Assembly (NCBI GenBank): GCA_963678705.1
Contig: OY783212.1
Span: forward strand, 16,430,001 to 16,494,000
Length of the DNA stretch: 64,000 bases
Source of the DNA: Panorpa germanica
Lineage: Eukaryota; Arthropoda; Insecta; Mecoptera; Panorpidae
Direction: 5' to 3'
Shown here: piece by piece, positions 1 through 13,100 of the stretch
How the letters are laid out: every line of letters begins with the position of its first letter
Position numbering within the stretch: the stretch's first letter is position 1
The notes under the pieces: model-generated
Told to the model about the DNA's origin: nothing
Seen by the model: the letters and a program-made list of their open reading frames with translations, nothing else
The model's database searches: none
Translations under genes and position numbers: made by a program

Positions 1-2585
1 ACTGATATTTTCATTATTCTCATGATAGATTCTTTTCTATAGAAAACCTTGTTTGTTTTATAATCTTGCTATTACAAATATTAGTTAGGTGAAGTAAAAC
101 GCTGATTTAATTTGATGTCTTTAATTTATTATTTAGCACTCAAAGGTATATCTTTATTCAGCGAAATCTAAATACCAAGTGAAGTGAAATATTATAAACG
201 ACAAATCTAATCACGTGTATCTATCTCTCTCTAACTCATTATTTCATATTCATCCCTTAACAATAAAATCTATGCCGTACACCCATAAACAGGTACAAAA
301 ACATTTGACAACATTCCTTTTGACCATCTGAGGTTTAAATGACGTTCACACATTTTGAGTTAAAATAAGACGAGGATCATGGTTTCATTTATGATCAGGC
401 GAGGGTCATATAATAACGTTTAGGATGAGACGAGGTCCTCTTTACTGTTATAAGATGAAAAGAGAAGTAAAGATCCATTTTCGGATCAGGATAGGTCTAA
501 AATTTCGACTCGGGTATCCAGCTATCATTTACGCAGTTGTTCTTTCGAAGCTGTAGTGCCCTACGTTATACCGGTTTAATTTATTCAGGAATGCGGCTCT
601 GGTTTAAATGTTGATTTCGTCACATTTATTGTAGCGCAGTGTTGTGTGCGAGTACGTTACGGGTTAAAGTTCATGCGGATTTCCGTACGTGTGGCTTAAA
701 TAGAATCAGATCTCATCCGACATTCCGCATGATCTGAAATTGTACCAGATGCTGTAAACAGATGGCGCCGAGGAGCACAGCATCACAGCAGGTTGTCACA
801 TCTCGCTACGAAAGTTTTGTTGCTGACTTCAAACTATGACAGAATGTGAAACGCTATACAAATTGCTATGCTTCGTGTCACATATTTGTTTTTGTCAAAA
901 TGAAATTTATGTGAAATATCATTCCATTGGATTTGACACAATTTTTATTACTTTCTATATTAGGGATCTTTATGTCAACTTTGTTAAATCGTGTTAGTGG
1001 AATTTTACATCTTATTTTTCTTATACAGGATATTATTTTATGTATTTCTTATTTAATTTATTTAACGTCGACTTATTTCCGATGCTAAGTCCTACTACCG
1101 ACAACCTCTTACTATGTTTTAGTATTTGAGATGTCGTGGTCTCATATATGTGAACTACATGGCTGTTTAAATAGTGTACATATCCAATATAACTTGATAA
1201 CAACCAAATCCAGAAAATATAACACTGATCCGGGAATAAAACCTGAAGACACAGCAATCTAACATCATAGCACGGGTCTTTTATTAGTTCATTTGTTTAT
1301 TATATTTGGTCCGGTTTTCGTCCATTGTGTCTGTTCCCTTGTCCTCTTAAAATCTGCAATTTCATTTTATTATTAATGTAATTTACAAAACTGTCTTTAC
1401 CAGGTCTTTATTAATTTAAGAAATTAATAATTAAATATTCTATTATAATATTCTATTTAAATAATATATTAAATTAGTATAGTGATGACTTTTTGGTTGG
1501 TAAAAGAACAAAAGGAACTCGGTAAAACTCCGCAAATAAAACGGGTTGAATTCCTCATAATATTTTAGGTTGTTATAAGATGGACCTAAGTTGGCGCGGC
1601 GGGTTTAATTACGTGTACGTCTTCTTTTTAATTAATATATTCAAGCTTTGATTGTTGTTTGCTTCGCTGTTCTTGATTTTAATTTCTTAGTGAATGCTCG
1701 TATATTTCTTGGTGTTCTCAAATCAAATATTAACTAAATGAATGTTAGAGTTAGTATGATTAAACCTTTTCTCTGCCTCTCATTCATTTACCCATTTATT
1801 TCTGCTTACGGGGTTAGTCCACGATGGGTTTTTTGCTTCGGGGTGTTTGTTAACTTGTTAAAAGAACTTAAAATCTAAGAAGAAAATAATGGCAGAGGTC
1901 GTTTCATATGCGTAACCTGAGGAACATCGGACGTCAGTTCAGCGTAACATTGCATTAACGGTTTCCATCCTGAAGTGCTGCAGGCATCCATGTTGGTGTA
2001 AATGAAGTGCACTTGAGAAGAACAAAGCATGGAGTAGTTTTACTTTATCCAAATGTAACCTCAGGGAGTTTCCTTGTTAAATATCGTTACTTTGTAAGAT
2101 AAATCTTATTAAGTAACGTGATTGGATTTCCTTTGATGTACAGCACAGCTGTGTTGGGTACAAGGTTTACAAGTTCAAGGATATGTTCATGATTTTTATG
2201 TTTCTTTTTCATATTGCAGCACAGTCTATGTAAATGTTGTACTTTATACAGTAACAGTTTTCACGATCTAGCAGTGCCTAATTATTATATCAAAAGTATA
2301 GTAGTTTTTGGCGTTGTTTAAAGTTTTTTTTTAATTAAGCAAATTAAAAATTTACTATTAATACATTAATTCAACAATGTGGAACACATTTTCTTTCTAT
2401 AATGAACGGTTGTCACTTTAAAGTTTCGTAACTCTGTCAATTTTTATAATTCAGGCCTAAAATATTAACTGATTATTCTAAAGGTATAAGTTTAAAAAAA
2501 AATAAAACCAAGCTCTCTTATGAACTTACATCAGAATGAGAGATAAAAATGTTTATAAACTCGATCTTTGCATGATTTAATCCAT
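1..2585. other. AT-rich non-coding stretch
   Basis: No exon, RNA gene or complete mobile element is recognised here. Two small things are visible. A degenerate tandem of three units of about 30 bp lies near 366-440, with each unit containing a variant of GACGAGGATCAT. A fragment of the SINE-like repeat (family B) lies at about 1185-1250. The frames in this interval are short and have no recognisable motif. Confidence 0.5.
1185..1250 (-). repeat. Family B (SINE-like) fragment
   Basis: The reverse strand reads as the conserved core of family B: a GGATCAG-type block, then GTTATATTTTCTGG, then a GTTGTTATCAA-type block. The same core recurs at 7.4, 8.0, 34.6 and 58.8 kb. Only the 3' half of the unit is present. 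This is seen directly by comparing copies. The SINE assignment rests on the 7.4-kb copy. Confidence 0.5.
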
Positions 2586-2589
2586 TTAA

Positions 2590-3052
2590 GGTAAAACGAT
2601 ACTTGGCCATTTTTATTCGCAATATAGATGGCGATTAAGAATATATAGAGCATTCCTATATATAGAGTAGAATATATATAGAATACTCTATATATTTTTA
2701 AGTCTTAAGCGTACGTTTGAGAAGCATAATAAAGATTATAAAATTTATGACAAACCCTTAGAAATGTCACCAGTCATTTAAAAGTTGGAATTGAATTAGA
2801 AAATATAGCAATATTCATTTTCAAAACTTATTTTTGCGGTTCCAACTTATTAACAGTAAATGGAAGAAAACTTAAAATGTAGATACGTTATTTATCTAAC
2901 TAATTGCAGCTTTAGATTTTGATTCGCGTGTATAGTTACTTACAGAAAACAATTTAAACATAATAAAACATGTTTTTTTTGATAATATTTAACCTGCTGT
3001 ATAGTATCGCCATCTATATTGCGAATCAAAAATGGCCAAGTATCGTTTCACG
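2590..3052. mobile_element. TTAA-flanked MITE with 46-bp terminal inverted repeats
   Basis: The ends are near-perfect inverted repeats: left arm 2590-2635 and right arm 3006-3052. They share a core containing CGATACTTGGCCATTTTT and an ATATAGATGGCGAT block, with about two substitutions and one single-base indel. The element is bounded on both sides by TTAA (2586-2589 and 3053-3056), the target duplication of piggyBac-type and some other DNA transposons. The 370-bp interior is AT-rich and non-coding, with nested short palindromes near 2640-2700. The outermost bases are not the usual CCY of piggyBac ends, so the superfamily is inferred from the duplication only. TTAA can occur by chance in such AT-rich DNA. 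Confidence 0.7.
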
Positions 3053-3056
3053 TTAA

Positions 3057-4254
3057 GCTTAATTTAAAGTAAATAAACAAATATCGCAAATACTTTGACG
3101 AGAAAAATAGCGGGGTCATTCTGATTGATTTGCAAGCGCTCCTTTAATAAATATATAATGACAACTACATCTATTGTTATATACATATATTACTAAAAGT
3201 CTACTTTTATTTGTAACTTATTTTTTGTGTTACATATTTATATATTACCATTAGCATACATTTATAAACAAATTAACAGGCAAAGTGTAAATTATTTAAC
3301 TAAATGAAATGTACGAATCCAAGTACTAAATCAACGCAAATGTAAATATGAACAACGCAACTTTAAAAACAACATAAACCAGAGTTCTGCTTCTACAAAA
3401 TAACTAACAATCGTCAAACAAAGTTAGTTTGAAAAATCACAAACGTGTTCCAAATAAAGTGATACTACTTTAAGACACTATTATTAGAGCTATGGAAAAT
3501 TAGGAGAAAAAAATTTAAACATTACTTTGCTACAATCAAAACTATTACCGGCTGAAAAATTTCATAGTCAAAGTTTGAGTGAAGTACCGCTAGATCGTGA
3601 AAATAACACACTGCGCCTCACTGTATTCCCTTACTTTATTGTGCAGCCGGACCAGAATCATTCGTTTTTCTTCCCTCGACTGTTCGTTGTTCAGGAACCA
3701 GAAAAACATCAAATCTGTATGTAAATATTTAATTCCAGTTACTCGTTTCCCGGATCTGTTTTCCTCGCTCCGTGAAAACGTGTTATCGTTTTATTTTCCA
3801 TTTTCATTTTGTCTGGTGTTCTTAGTAATACTCTTAAATAATTTCCATTCGATGACTACTAGTTTATTTAAAATCGGTTTTAGAAATTGAACTTCTAGAA
3901 TGTTATCAACTTAACGCGTCGTTTCGGCTGTTTGCACATTGTTTGATCTAAATTCATGGATTCCTTGTACAACCACCAACAAAAACGCTACTGGGAAATT
4001 CTTACAGTAACACGGAAAAATGCAAAGTCCATTTCAACGAAATCTTGTTTAAATGTTCGGTTAATTCCAAGAAGAAGAATTGTTTAATGTTATTATTAAA
4101 AAGCACACAATGAATGTTAATTTCAAATTATACAAAATAAATAAAAACAAAATATAAAATTTGATTGAAATGAAATTGAAATGATTCGAAAATACACTTC
4201 TAAAAATGTTTTGAAATGGAATGTAAACGAAACAAAAGCCAATCATATAACGTT
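3057..4254. other. AT-rich non-coding stretch
   Basis: The sequence is very AT-rich. Short overlapping frames at 3527-3890 lack any motif that I recognise. Nothing else is supported here. Confidence 0.4.
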
Positions 4255-4690
4255 TATATTCGATAAAAAAAAGCATATTTTCGAGAATGTTTTTTGACGA
4301 CTATATATAATTATTTTTATAATTACTACATGATAAAATAACATTTTAAGAGTACTTTGTGAAAGTTTCATAAATAAATATCAAGAAATGAGATAATGGC
4401 AGCGAATCTCCGCAGATGTCACAAAGAAAAGTAACATTGCGATGCTACTCATAACTGTATTTTCTGAAATCGAAAAACCGGTGATAAATTTCTGCAGGTT
4501 TTTATAGCATTTAGAAATCAAAATACGTTAAAGTTAAAAAAAAAACTCGATAGCGTTACCTCGGCATTTATGTAAAGAAAGACTTTGCAAAATTTCAAAA
4601 GAATCGGTCCAGAAAATTTTGAGCTAAAGGGAGCAATAAACTTAATATATTTTCATTAATATAAATAAATAAAAAAAATGAAAAAAAAGT
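4255..4690 (+). repeat. Family C dispersed repeat, copy 1
   Basis: This shares long blocks with 27830-28510 in the same orientation, including GAAATCGAAAAACC, a GCAGATGTCACAAA block and a CTCGAYAGCRTTACCTCGGCATTT block. Both copies end in A-rich tracts after an ATTAATATAAAT block. This copy lacks roughly 150-200 bp present in the other. No coding motif is visible and the family is unclassified. Confidence 0.7.
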
Positions 4691-7380
4691 TGATACATTA
4701 AGAATTTCATTAAAATCTCACATTTGCTCACAGCTTGTTTGATTTCATTTCAACATCGACCCGCCCTTGTTGGAAAACCTTACATATCTGTGGAACTGCA
4801 TATCTATGGAAGTATGGGGATAATTTTACAGTTATGACAGTTTATCTCTCAGACAGAAGTATTAAAATTGTTATAAATAAATTTTAATGGTAAAACAAAT
4901 ACAATTGACAATAAAACAATAGAACGTAAAGGTAATTTATTTATTAGCACAATATTTGCCCCAGTTAAAATTGTTTTTGGTTATTTACTTGCTTGAACCA
5001 ATGTGACCTACATGATAAAGAATACACTACATCATTTTAAATTTATAACAGTCATAAATGCGACTAAGCTCAATTAGTACAAAGTACCACACAAATAAAG
5101 CCATATTTTCCGTAGTTACTGTTGTGTACTTGCGAACGTAAATAAGTGTATAAAGCGTTTGAGTTGAGACACGGGGTCATGTACTGATACCAACAGATAC
5201 AGGATGGCCCCCCAGCGGCCCGTAAACTGTGACCTGACTTGTGTTTAGTTAAATTAAGCCCGGGCCACGGCCACAGCCACGGCGCCCGCTATTCATCGTC
5301 AATGGCTCATTGGACAGGACGACAGGACGGGATACATTTGTACGCTAATTAGTGAAGACTCAGCACCAGTTCTTCACCGGTACACCGGTACTTCACGGTC
5401 CCATATGTCGTAGATTAACGTGCATTTTCCGGCCTACTAAAATACACGCGTTTAATTATGTTGTTTTCAACCTGCCGCTGCTACTCCGCGAATTGACGCA
5501 GTGGGAGTGACGAACAATTGGTTTAATTAAAAAAATGACTGGCACTGCGTAGTGGGTTATGTAGTTTAACATGATCAAACATCAGTGGCTCTCAAACGGG
5601 TCCCTATTGAGTTCCCTGAAATAAATTCTAACTAGTAACAGTTTGTCTCACAATTTTAAGGGTGGTATTTCAAATGTTAACATTCGCAGACCGTAGTTTA
5701 GGAAGCCCTAAAATTTAATTAAAAGAGAGGGTGCGCAGGATAGTAGAATCATCAGTCACAACACAGATAACATCCTTACAAGTTGAGTCTATTATGAAAT
5801 AAACAGCATGAAACACAATTTTTTAATTGATTACTGCACTGTGATAGAGTCCCTGACACAAATACAGTTTTCACATGTTTGAATATATATATATATATAA
5901 TACAAACTACAATAATAATACTATATATCTCCCTCTTGATCCCTACTATTATCTTTTGTATATATCTTTTTATCATATTTATGAGTAGATTGCTATGAAA
6001 AGCAACTCGATCTCAAACAACCCACAGGAAGTCGATCTCAGTTGTTGTCTTAGTATCCATAGCAATAGTGCACCTTCACTCCCTTCTCCTTCAGGTTTGA
6101 TACGATTACATTAAATTGTAGCTGAGTTAAATATTTCGTAGATTTGAAGATTATAGTTTGCCTACATTGCGATTTTTGGCTTTTCAAATGTTGGCATTAA
6201 AATTTTATTCCTGAAGTTTAATATTCCTTTGCTCCAATTTAATTACTAAATGCTTTACCTAGTAATATAACTAAAATTCTATTATTTGTGTTCTCAGTAA
6301 AGATATCATTTAAAGTAGTTCAGTGTAATTAAAAATTTGGTAATTTACTTAACTTTATTTTGTGTTTAGAAAGTTAAAAGATTATTTTGGTCATTATATA
6401 ATTGTTCTTTTATATTGCAAGTTCAAGTAGTAACTAAAATAAAAATATTGTAAACCGAATCAGTTGCATTGTTATTTTACAAATTATTTTCACTTTTCGT
6501 TGCCAAATACATTCACAAAAAATTCGCGTAATGTATTGCGATGGGTTACATCTTTAATCTCTACGCCATCTACGCCAGTATAACACCAGTAGGTTCCATC
6601 TCATCTCACAGGCAAATAGTTGTAAATAGGAGCAGACAGTTAGACTGGCAGACAGGTGCCGTCTAAGTCTAGTAATTTGAATTCGTTTAATATTCAGACG
6701 CAGGTTGACATTTGGAGCAGTAATACAGAATACGGAATGCTTGTGTGCCAGAACCAGAATGACAGCTTAGGGAAACAGAATGTCCCAGATATTATGAGAT
6801 ACGGAACTCCCCTATCGTGAATGTGATTAATAATTAATTGTAATATTAATCACCAGCGGCGCTGCGTAACACTGAGCTGAGCCGAGTTCTATTTATAAAA
6901 TCATTAGTAAATTAATTTGGCTTCAAAACATTTTGTAATATATCATTCTTCTAAATGAAGTATTTAAGTTTTGTGCAGACAACTGCCATTGGATGCTGAT
7001 GCCGATGTCGATCCATCGCCCGTCTGCGCTAATTAGTGCGTATTTATAATTATCCTAAACTTTCGTTAATAAATCATCTAAAGGGTTAATTAGAGCTTGA
7101 AGAATTTTATGATAAATCAAGCTATAAACATTTAAAGTCATGCCTCCTAATGGGTTCAGATTCAGAAGATTTATTAAATATTTACATTGTATAAACTTTA
7201 TGAGTATAGTGACTTTTCATTTTTAGAATAGTTATTTAGCATCTAGTATAAGATAAATCCAATGCGTTTAATGCGAGTCATGCGGACAAAGATATGCACC
7301 GATAGTATCACAGCCAGACCTATCTTTTATAATAATTTAAGCTTTATAACACTCGAAATTACAAACAAGTTATAAATATT
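4691..7380. other. Non-coding stretch with a GC-richer island
   Basis: No genes are recognised. At about 5190-5410 the sequence becomes clearly less AT-rich (a CCCCCCAGCGGCC block, a GGCCACGGCCACAGCCACGG block and a TACACCGGTAC palindrome), ending near a TAATTA motif. A similar CGCTAATTAGTG block recurs near 7025. A (TA)n tract lies near 5887-5900. These islands could be conserved regulatory DNA, but nothing in the sequence proves it. Confidence 0.4.
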
Positions 7381-7383
7381 TCA

Positions 7384-7520
7384 CCGATGACACAGTGGGC
7401 GAGAGAATTGATATCTAATTCTGTTTACTGTCTCTTCGGGTTCGATCTCCGGTCCAAAGTTATATTTTCTTGGTTGGATACAATCAAATTTAATTGGTTG
7501 TGTGCTAACATAATCATAAA
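7384..7520 (+). repeat. Family B, tRNA-like SINE candidate, longest copy
   Basis: The head reads GACACAGTGGGCGAGAGAA, followed about 40 nt later by GGTTCGATCTCC at 7439-7450, which matches the polymerase III B-box consensus. The body contains the family core with TTATATTTTCTTGG. Related copies at 1.2, 8.0, 34.6 and 58.8 kb share the body. B-box plus dispersed copies is the usual signature of a tRNA-derived SINE. The A-box is only a loose match, no target duplication was found, and the 3' end is not defined. Confidence 0.45.
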
Positions 7521-7979
7521 TACGAAAAAGAAAACGGAAAGAGTTACAAAAGTAACGAAAAAAAGGAGAATAAGAAACAGCTTTTGTAAAAAGAGTTGAA
7601 AAAATAGAAGTTGTGCACTGCGAGGAGCTCATTGGCAGTATAAAATTGGTAGACATGTGGAAAAGTTGATACACAATAATAAAGAAAAGTGCTAATAGAA
7701 GAAAGAATCAGGCAATGGGGGACATCGTAGTGGAAGCGATTGCTGTATCAGATCGTGATGCAGTTATTATTGAAATAGAAACATATACACCCAGAAAGAT
7801 ACAAAGAAAAGGATGCTGAAAGATGGAGAAGGAATTTATTACAGAAGAAACGATGCAAAAATTTGAAATAGAATGGGAAAAAGCTAAAAAATAGAAAAAA
7901 AATTACATATTGTATAAATTATGTATATGTACGAGTATATATTGGTTTAATGTGTTAATGACTATCAAAAGTTGATACA

Positions 7980-8045
7980 CTCAAATAAATATTAATTGAC
8001 AACGACCAAACCCAGAAAATTTAACGCTGTGTCTACCGACAATAG
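7980..8045 (-). repeat. Family B fragment
   Basis: The reverse strand carries the GTTAAATTTTCTGGGTTTGG core and a TCGTTGTCAA block of family B. It lies about 500 bp from the 7.4-kb copy in the opposite orientation. Confidence 0.5.
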
Positions 8046-8059
8046 CGTGTGTTTCCACA

Positions 8060-9770
8060 ATATTTTTTAGTAATGATATTTGATACAATAAAACGATTTG
8101 AAGTTATTTGTAAGAATTTGTAAGTACCGCTATATACACTGTGCATTACTTTCAAGGTTTCAATATTGGTAAAGAATATCAAAGTATTTATTCAGCCACA
8201 TCTATGTTACACAGAGGCGAACTGGATCTATAAATATTGGTAGACAGAAGATAAAGATTAGAAAAGAAATTCAATAGTTTCCAGTCAATATTCCAGCATG
8301 GATGTCCCACTAAACCCACTTGATTATAGTTTTATCAGGAGCCCCCTTACCATCCAGTTCGTTACTGATCTTACTTCGCAAAACAATTTTATCCCCACCA
8401 AGACTTTATTTATATGTTTCCTCCAATTCAGAAGTGGGGGAATATTTTTCGACGGATTCAATAATTTTCGTCATTTTGCACACATCATAGTTTCGCTGTA
8501 ACTGCTGTAACATATTCGTACATCATTTTGTCATTCTTGCATTCAGATCATAAAAATACGATTTATCAGCCATCGTAAATCATTATCTCGTCCTGACGTT
8601 CCGACGGATCTGGTTTGAACGACGCTGGACGTAAACATCCGACGCTCCATGTAGTGACCACTTCTCCATGTGTTTCGGATCCTGGATTTCACGACCTGCA
8701 TGTCTGCACAATCCTTGGTTATTTTTAACCATCATTTTAATTTTTATTTCATTTGATGATTAATGTATACATACCGAAACTGTTCAAACTAATCGCTGTA
8801 ACGCCAGATGCTCGTTCAACACAAACATCAAGCAAGGATCACCGGAGTGTTAGAAGATTTATTGCTTGCAATTTTATTAATTATTTTATAACAAAACTGT
8901 TAAAAGGAAAGATCTAAGGCGGTTGCTTTTTATTTTGATTAAATGTAAATGTAACACAGCGAAGGCAAATTAGCGCTAGCCTGTAAATATTTAATAAGGC
9001 GCTTTGGTGAGTGGGAGAGAGGATAGTGGTGGTGTGTTCTTTGCAATATTTCCTTGCTAGTGGGTCCTACGAAAAAAGTAGCTGATAGAGGACTTTATAT
9101 TCTACAGTGGGTAATTCTTCATAAGACGATTAACTTTAAGAGAACCTATTAAAACCCCATTATGATTTTTACTTTATTACATATTTTATAAGAAGCATGT
9201 CGGTAGATAGTATGAACTGTACAGTGTACATGTTCATTGTTTACAGAAATCCTAATTAATACAAAAAGCATTTAGTGACCCACTTTCCGTCTGGTAGGAG
9301 GAGGTTGAAACTCCCCTCCGTGATGTCTGGTGATTCATTGCCTGGTGAGTATTTCAGTACAAAATAATCACAAAAAGGATTGTGCTTTGTTCTCGGTAGT
9401 CGGTACACTACTTGCCCGTACGTGACGTGCCTGTGATAGCATTACTTTAAATTAGATTAGTTAAGAGATAAGTTAAGTGAAAAATACTTCCTTTAAAAGA
9501 AATAAAAAGGAGTTAGGATTCAAGAAACCACAACCACAATCACAACCGCAACCACTGCACTAGGGCAGTGACTAAAATAACCAAGAAAACCAAAGCCAAT
9601 AAAACACCCGAAGTTAGCTGTAAAATAAGTGAAGGACTCAACAATGTAATTGTTATGGTTAAACTATGGCATCAATAAAGTGGATTGGGATGGGAAATGG
9701 GAATGTCATTAAATTGAATTTGATACGTACTAGTATATATATATACATATATATGTAAAGAAATTATATT
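8060..9770. other. Non-coding stretch
   Basis: No recognised gene. A 67-codon frame at 8298-8501 and its reverse complement have no motif. Sequence between 8580 and 8720 is less AT-rich than its surroundings, but I see no known signal there. Confidence 0.4.
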
Positions 9771-9777
9771 TCTTTAG

Positions 9778-10180
9778 TTGGTAACACTGACCAGAGATAT
9801 TACAATTGCATTCTGGTCAGGTGAGCTAACGGTATATACTAGTTATAGCTACTTTCATTGTAGTGTGTGTAGTGCAACGAGTAACTGCCTAGTCCGACTC
9901 CAACAAAGTAAGTTGGTACAAAGATCGTCTGTCGGTGGAACAGTGACCATATATTCATGGACTCCATGGATAACGATGTAAGGAATAATGGCCAACACCG
10001 TTGATATTTGGAGCTGACAGAACTCACAGTGCATAATGTTAAGTTATAATAAAATTAGATAAAGAATTGACAATTTAAATAATGAACTTTAAATGTCGTT
10101 TCTTTGATTTCAGAAGCAACACATTTACAATTCTTAAAAATTTACAATTCTTAATAAAATTGTCTTATATATATACAATA
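9778..10180 (+). repeat. Family A dispersed repeat, copy A1 (intron-less form)
   Basis: This is the longest copy of a four-member family (others at 22441, about 54960 and, inverted, 62610). Landmarks in order are an inverted pair TGACCAGA (9788-9795) and TCTGGTCA (9812-9819), a CTCCATGGATAACG block, GATATTTGGAGCTGACAGAA, and CTTTGATTTCAG joined directly to AAGCAACAC at 10113/10114. The 22.4-kb copy has 82 extra bases exactly at that join, beginning GTAAG and ending CAG. Opposite-strand frames of 62 codons in this copy and the 62.6-kb copy are similar, but the differences are mostly amino-acid changing, so I do not call them genes. Confidence 0.75.
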
Positions 10181-10189
10181 AGGAACACT

Positions 10190-13100
10190 GCTATAACTAA
10201 TATTGTTGTATCTAACTTCTATAAAACGTTGTCCTAATTTCTATAAAACTGTAGTATATTGATTAAGTTGGCTACCAGGATTACGAATTTTAATAAGCTA
10301 CAATATTGTAGGAAATATTAACAAATAAGTTGTTTATTTTAGTCCTTTTTATTATTAAAAGTCCTGTAATGTCACATTCGACTTTTATTCTTTTCCCTTC
10401 TGTGAATTTCCATCTTTTTTATACAGTAGAATGTAACAGAGATACATATAAATGATGTGATTTCAACTTTTGTCAACTTTTGGATATTTAAAAAATATAG
10501 AAAAGCCAATTTAGTGTATTTACAACGTGTCGTAAAATTCAACGATAAGTGGGCATCAGAGGGTGGACCTGTTCATGACAACTCGAGAAAAAGAAAAAAA
10601 ATGTATCTTATTTTTGTTTTGAAATTAGAAAAGAAAAAATTAAAACCTTTCGAAAATTGACACCCTTTAAGATGTTTTTAACTACCATGACCACAATTTT
10701 TCAAATATTTTTAAAAGTTTTTTTTATATCGGCAGCCTAAGTAGCACTGTTATTTACCACAACCATTAAAAATCCCAGAATGCCTGTAGTTTTTACACAA
10801 AAATCAATTTAAATTATTTTTATCTCTAAAATTTTGAAAGATTTTTACTTTCAGTTCACTTTCACTAATCGTGGTGTAAAAAAGAAGTACGAACACTATG
10901 GCAAGTTTTTTTTTAAATTTGCGCTACTATCCAAGATTCCAAAATGGTATAATACTCTTTACTTTACTTTTAATGTCGTATTTCTGATACAGAAGTTTTA
11001 TTATGTGTACAACGCTTCATACGTGTTTTGGTTACGTTAGCCTTATAATCAGAAAACAGGTGTCAATCCTAGTTAATATTTTGCGCTAATTTTGTGCTCG
11101 AGCTTAAAAAAGCCTTGCATGAATACTTCAACATTCTGGGCCACTGTGTTGTTTCAAAACTACAACTACGTATATAAGAAACAATAATATTATCCTTTGA
11201 AATGTTCAAGCTATACGAGTACGACCTAAAAATCTGATTTACAACCGATTTGAAACAAAAGCTAATTACTTTTTAATCACCGTTGGACATTTAACGCTTC
11301 ACAGCGCCGCGCCAACGAGACGGACACGGGGGGAACTAAGTGGCAGTCAGTTACGAAACATCAAATTAATATTGATTGATTCCAGAGCATTCGGCGACAT
11401 TGATTACTTATCAGAATAACACAATCGTAACAGTGGATTGTTATGCGACTGTTTGTTACGAGTATATAATACAATTTAACATAACTATAAAGAAGTGAGG
11501 GAGTGGGGAGTATACCCTTTGAACAGTGCAAATGGTTTTGAACTTAGCAAGTTTATAAAAGTCAGATTAAAAATTAAACTCGTTTCCAGGAAGGAAGGAT
11601 AAAGGAAGTCGCGCAACAGATAATATTCGTCCTTTGTCATAATAGAATCCTGTTTTAATTATTTTAAAAATGCACTTTTAATTAAACTGAGAATTCTGTT
11701 TTAATTTCTTTTATTAACTTTTTAATTATTTTAGTTGAATTTGAAGTTAGTTTTCAAACTGGTTCATAGAATAGTTTTTTCTTCTTTTCTATTTTACTTG
11801 TTTCACCACTCATTGCAGACCATTCAATAGCACGGTTTTTGTGTTTCGCGTAGTATGAAATAGCGTATGAATAGGCTTTCTCACTTTGTAACCTTTTTCT
11901 TTCAATTTACGACTTCTTCAGTAGGGTGTAGATGCATTAGTACATTGTAACATGAGAGGAAGTTTCTGTTTTAATGTTTATTAATACACCACTGTATATA
12001 TTTCATGCGCTCGTATTCTTAATATGGTTCATACGCCTGGAAATCAAAGTTCCGCACTATGATCTACTTGCTATTTTGCTATGATACACATGCTTGTTAT
12101 GCATGCATATTTGTACACACCGTGAGCTGTTTCAAGTGATTGTCCTTTATGTTTATTATTTTATTGGGAACGGTGAGAGAGGCAAACGTTACAGATATAA
12201 AATACCACAATTTACATGTGAATTATCAGATAGGAAATTGTCTTGCAGTGCAGTTTCACACTTGCTAGCTTTCTATACGCTAATTCCAAGGTTCATGTTA
12301 TACTTCTTATATAGAAGTTGTCTTTCAGCACAGTTTCACACTTGCTAGTGTAGTACAAGCCAATTAAAGTGCTACATTTTCTCCTGGGTAGTACAAGCAA
12401 AATTAACTGGATCTTTATTGGATCTTCAAACAAAGTTAACTTAAGGATCTTTACCAAAGCTACTATAATTAGTAGAAGATAGTGCTCATCAGTCACAAAA
12501 CCACCCACCGTTTGAGAACTTCTACTCAAAACAACAATGAAATATCTGTACGATATTCAGCGGAATATATTTTTAATTAAAAAGAAGACAAGAGTTGAAA
12601 AAAACTTTTGAAAATAAATTGTTGAACACAAAATTAATTCCGTGGAAGTTTTTTCTTTTTATTATGAATCTTGTATGGTAGTTGGAAATGTGTACTGCCC
12701 TGCATTGCCTACCCTGCCCTGCCCTACCTAGCCCTGTGCTGAGTCGCAAACAATTTGCATACATATTTGATGTGGAAGCACATTAATACCATTGCAGAGC
12801 GTGGAGGAGTTCCACCAGGAATGCAGATTAGCTGTCTTTATTCGGGTTTTGTATTTGCCTATCTATATTATATGAAACCAGGCGTCGCGTCTGTCCCACA
12901 ACGCCATAATAATACCGTACCGAGATCCGGGTCCGGTATTTTCATTTGAAAATAAAAAGTCCACATTCTGAAATAATTGGATAACACATTTTGTAAAAAA
13001 TTTGCAGTTAAAAGAAATATATACGACTGGTGAAATTTCGTAAAGATTAAAATGGGATTGGGTTTTTATGACCCATGGCGCAGAGCTTTGATTTTCTTGT

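Noticed and set aside
7305-7325. TATCACAGCCAG resembles the 5' end of the miR-2 family
   Set aside because: The remaining bases differ from miR-2 and no complementary upstream arm exists to form a precursor hairpin.
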